64,000 bases of DNA from Bacillus sp. (in: firmicutes) (GTDB lineage: Bacteria > Bacillota > Bacilli > Bacillales > JACDOC01). Made by a program: the position numbers and the translations under genes. The DNA lies in assembly GCA_017656295.1 (NCBI GenBank), contig JACDOC010000001.1, positions 372,001-436,000 on the forward strand, given 5' to 3'. Below, piece by piece: positions 61,550 to 64,000 of this stretch; positions within the stretch are counted from its first letter, which is position 1; each line of letters begins with the position of its first letter. The notes below the pieces were generated by a model. The model saw only the letters and a list, made by a program, of their open reading frames with translations. It had not been told where the DNA came from and did no database searches.

Positions 61550-62728
61550 ATGAAACGAATGTTTCGAGAATACATGGACATTTTTTGGACGGCGACCAAG
61601 TTAGGATTAACCTCATTTGGAGGACCTGTCGCTCATTTAGCTTATTTTCGTGACGAGTATATTGAAAAGAAAAAATGGTTAACCGAAAAGATGTATGCCG
61701 ATTTAATTGCTCTTTGTCAATTTCTCCCTGGGCCAGCAAGCAGCCAAGTGGGGATTTCAATCGGAATGATTAGGGGCGGATTACTCGGTGGCATTCTTTC
61801 GTGGCTTGGTTTTACGTTGCCAAGTGTGCTCATTTTAATCGCATTTGCCCTTTTTCTTCAAGGGACGTCTATTGATATGAGCGGATTTATTCATGGATTA
61901 AAAATCGTAGCTGTGGCAGTTGTGGCCCACGCCATTTTAGGAATGGCGAAAAAACTAACTCCTGATCGACCACGAATTTTTATTGCCATGATTTCGGCAA
62001 CCATCATGTTATTAGTTCCATCCGCTATTGTTCAATTTGGCGTTATTGTTGCGGCAGGATTGATTGGGTACTTTTTGTATCGAAAAGAAACGAACGAGAT
62101 CGATGGAGAAGCCCCGGTTTTGTTTTCGAAAAAAGTAGGAGTGCTTGCTTTCACGTTATTTTTCCTTTTATTATTCGGACTCCCATTTTGGCGAACGATG
62201 GCGCCGAACATGTCGTTAGCTCTTTTTGATACATTTTATCGAGTAGGCTCAACCGTCTTCGGCGGTGGACATGTCGTATTACCGATGTTAGAGAGGGAGT
62301 TAGTACCACATGGATTTTTGACGGAGGAAGAGTTTTTAGCCGGATACGGGGCGGCTCAAGCGGTTCCTGGTCCGTTGTTTACGTTATCGAGTTATTTGGG
62401 GATGGTTATTTCGGGTAGTACCGGGGCGCTAGTTGCTACAATCGGCGTCTTTTTGCCTTCGTTTTTGTTACTTGTTGGCGTATTACCATTTTGGAATTCC
62501 ATTCGGGAACGGACTGGATTTCGTGCTCCGTTGCTGGGAGTTAACAGCGCGGTGGTCGGGCTATTAATTGCGGCTTTCTATGACCCAGTATTTACAAGTG
62601 CGATTCGAAATGAGGTAGATTTTGTGATCGCGATGCTCGCTTTCTCGTATTTAATGTTCTGGAAAGGGACACCGTGGAAAGTCGTATTAGGAACCGTCCT
62701 TATCTCTGTGCTAATGACATTCGTGTAA
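61550..62728 (+). CDS. chrA: Chromate transporter, ChrA family
   Basis: 392 residues, the long form with two homologous CHR domains. The first has GLTSFGGPVAHLAYFRDEYIEKKKWL near 18-43 and CQFLPGPASSQVGISIGM near 61; the second has VGSTVFGGGHVVLPMLEREL near 228 and GYGAAQAVPGPLFTLSSYLG near 264. About ten to twelve helices. Members export chromate, though many chromosomal homologues have no tested substrate. The ATG follows CTGGAGG. Confidence 0.93.
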   Translation: MKRMFREYMDIFWTATKLGLTSFGGPVAHLAYFRDEYIEKKKWLTEKMYADLIALCQFLPGPASSQVGISIGMIRGGLLGGILSWLGFTLPSVLILIAFALFLQGTSIDMSGFIHGLKIVAVAVVAHAILGMAKKLTPDRPRIFIAMISATIMLLVPSAIVQFGVIVAAGLIGYFLYRKETNEIDGEAPVLFSKKVGVLAFTLFFLLLFGLPFWRTMAPNMSLALFDTFYRVGSTVFGGGHVVLPMLERELVPHGFLTEEEFLAGYGAAQAVPGPLFTLSSYLGMVISGSTGALVATIGVFLPSFLLLVGVLPFWNSIRERTGFRAPLLGVNSAVVGLLIAAFYDPVFTSAIRNEVDFVIAMLAFSYLMFWKGTPWKVVLGTVLISVLMTFV

Positions 62729-62729
62729 G

Positions 62730-62758
62730 AAAGGCCCGTTTTTCTTGGGCTTTTTTTA
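62730..62758 (+). terminator. Terminator of chrA
   Basis: AAGGCCC and GGGCTT pair around a nine-base loop, followed by seven T residues. Confidence 0.75.
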
Positions 62759-62762
62759 ATGT

Positions 62763-63011
62763 AAGGCTATGTTAAATGTCATTGTTGATTTTTAGCAAGT
62801 TATTCAAACGGCGGCCACTCCAGCAGGGAATAGCAAGCCAGGCAAGACCCTTACTTGAGCGTAGCGAGGGAAGCGGCTTGCACCTTGCCCGCGGTAATGT
62901 ATAAATATCAACAGTATCGTTTAACAGACAACCATGCCAATAAAAATTGGCACATCGATAAATGAAATAACAGCAAAAGTTATCCACAGTTATTTCAGGG
63001 TAGAGCCTAAA
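62763..63011 (+). repeat. Dispersed hairpin element, copy 4 (long form)
   Basis: Starts AAGGCTATGTTAAATGTC and ends GGGTAGAGCC, so the ends are inverted repeats. It matches copy 2 over its full length, including the 80-bp extension with AATAAAAATTGGCACATCG. It lacks about 19 bp of the arm present in copy 2 (the GAAAGCGTCCGCC part). It carries the variant GCAAGCCAGGCAAGACCC also seen in copy 1. Confidence 0.85.
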
Positions 63012-63222
63012 GTAAAGCAGCATATTGGCCTTGATAAGGGCAAACCCAAAATAAAGTGCTACCAACCGAAAATACTGTGTTCCATTTGATAGCACCTAGA
63101 GGAAGCGAAGTCATGCAATAATGAAGTATATTTATCGAAAGTTTCCAACTATATTCTGTCAGTTGTGATTCTTATAAGATCAAGTATAATGAAGTCATGA
63201 GAACGATGTAGGAGAGAACAAC

Positions 63223-64000
63223 ATGACATCAAAAAATACGGAACAAAAACGTTTTAATATAGGACTGATATTCGTTCTTTTATTTATGGGCCTTGTTAGT
63301 TGTTTAGCCATTTATAGTGCGCAAACGACTGGACAATATGGCGATAATTTTTTAATGAAACAGATTGTTTGGTACATTGTCGGTTCGTGCATTATCATAG
63401 TCGTTATGCGTTTTGATCCAGAGCAGTTGTATCGCTTAAGTTGGTACGCTTATGGATTTGGAATATTTTTACTTGCCTTATTAATGATTGCTCCATCTAG
63501 CATTGCACCAGTAAAAAACGGAGCGAAAAGCTGGTTTATCGTGCCTGGGTTAGGGTCTTTACAGCCGTCAGAGTTTGTTAAAGTATTTTTAATATTAGCA
63601 CTCGCACGAACAGTAGTACGTCATTATGAAAAATTTACGGAAAAAACGATTCAAACGGACTTTTGGCTGTTAATCAAAATTGGGCTTGTCACATCTGGGC
63701 CTCTATTGTTAGTGATGATGCAACCTGATTTAGGAACGTCACTCGTTCTCCTTTCAATTATGCTCGGAATTATATTTGTTTCCGGTATCACATGGCGTAT
63801 TTTGCTTCCTCTATTTGGGGTGTTTACGTCGGTGGTTGGGGTCATCTTTTATTTAGTGTTATGGCATCCTGATATATTAGAAAAATATTTAAATGTGAAG
63901 CCTTACCAATTCGGGCGTATTTACTCGTGGTTGGACCCGTATAATTATCAAAGTACATCCGGTTATCAATTAATACGTTCACTATTAGCGATCGGTTCTG
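63223..64000 (+). CDS. FtsW/RodA/SpoVE-family glycosyltransferase, partial
   Basis: 259 codons up to the window edge, starting at the ATG at 63223 with GTAGGAGAG upstream. Multiple membrane helices and family motifs are present: AIYSAQ near 29, KNGAKSWFIVPGLGSLQPSEFVKV near 107-130, and MMQPDLGTSLVL near 166. It ends at the GYQLIRSLLAIGS motif. SEDS proteins polymerise peptidoglycan glycan strands; RodA-type is more likely than FtsW, but the C-terminus is missing. Confidence 0.9.
   Translation, partial: MTSKNTEQKRFNIGLIFVLLFMGLVSCLAIYSAQTTGQYGDNFLMKQIVWYIVGSCIIIVVMRFDPEQLYRLSWYAYGFGIFLLALLMIAPSSIAPVKNGAKSWFIVPGLGSLQPSEFVKVFLILALARTVVRHYEKFTEKTIQTDFWLLIKIGLVTSGPLLLVMMQPDLGTSLVLLSIMLGIIFVSGITWRILLPLFGVFTSVVGVIFYLVLWHPDILEKYLNVKPYQFGRIYSWLDPYNYQSTSGYQLIRSLLAIGS

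Overview
This is a contiguous piece of a low-GC Gram-positive chromosome. It comes from a spore-forming member of the Bacillaceae, probably near the Geobacillus/Anoxybacillus/Aeribacillus part of the family. I base this on the gene order (uvrBA, hprK-lgt-yvoD-ppaX-yvoF, the his operon, trxB, rapZ-yvcK-whiA-crh, clpP, tRNA-Arg, sigL, cggR-gapA-pgk-tpiA-gpmI-eno, secG-est-rnr-smpB-ssrA), which follows Bacillus subtilis, and on an Est30-like esterase. LexA, CtsR, CggR, Fur, Zur and sigma-W type sites can be read directly. Genus-level placement is inference.

Layout. 1-1.3 kb: sulfur-handling genes (rhodanese end, TusA-like carrier, TauE/SafE permease). 1.6-6.6 kb: SOS-controlled uvrBA. 6.6-8.8 kb: an envelope-stress operon (yvlA, yvlB, yvlD; no yvlC) with a sigma-W type promoter and four identical palindromes upstream. 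8.8-9.6 kb: a sporulation-type amidase. 10-14 kb: hprK-lgt-yvoD-ppaX-yvoF. 14-21.4 kb: a YkvA protein and the complete eight-gene histidine operon. 21.5-28.4 kb: a TPR protein behind a long structured leader, trxB, nudix-rapZ-yvcK-whiA-crh. 28.4-31.4 kb: a group II intron relic, clpP, tRNA-Arg, sigL and a glutaredoxin-like gene. 31.5-38.7 kb: the glycolytic operon. 39-43.5 kb: secG, est, rnr, smpB and tmRNA.

Downstream of tmRNA the window becomes accessory (43.5-63 kb): a gene-poor stretch with short repeats, a Fur-boxed divergent siderophore uptake locus with its own ATPase and FhuF-like reductase, a bd-type oxidase, a repeat-built hydrophobic protein, a two-component system, a zinc alcohol dehydrogenase, gene remnants, a short MarR protein, a Zur-controlled zinc-starvation operon (GTPase plus zinc-free L33), a thioredoxin-like protein, a coupled 31-codon ORF with a membrane protein, and a chromate transporter. 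The window ends inside an FtsW/RodA-family gene.

Non-coding structure is the least explained part. There are four copies of a hairpin-forming dispersed element, two arrays of exactly 21-bp periodic repeats at separate loci, paired 10-bp palindromes spaced exactly 55 bp, a structured leader with competing helices before the TPR gene, and a palindrome over the -35 of the histidine promoter. I see no CRISPR array, intact prophage, toxin-antitoxin pair or recognisable new defence system.
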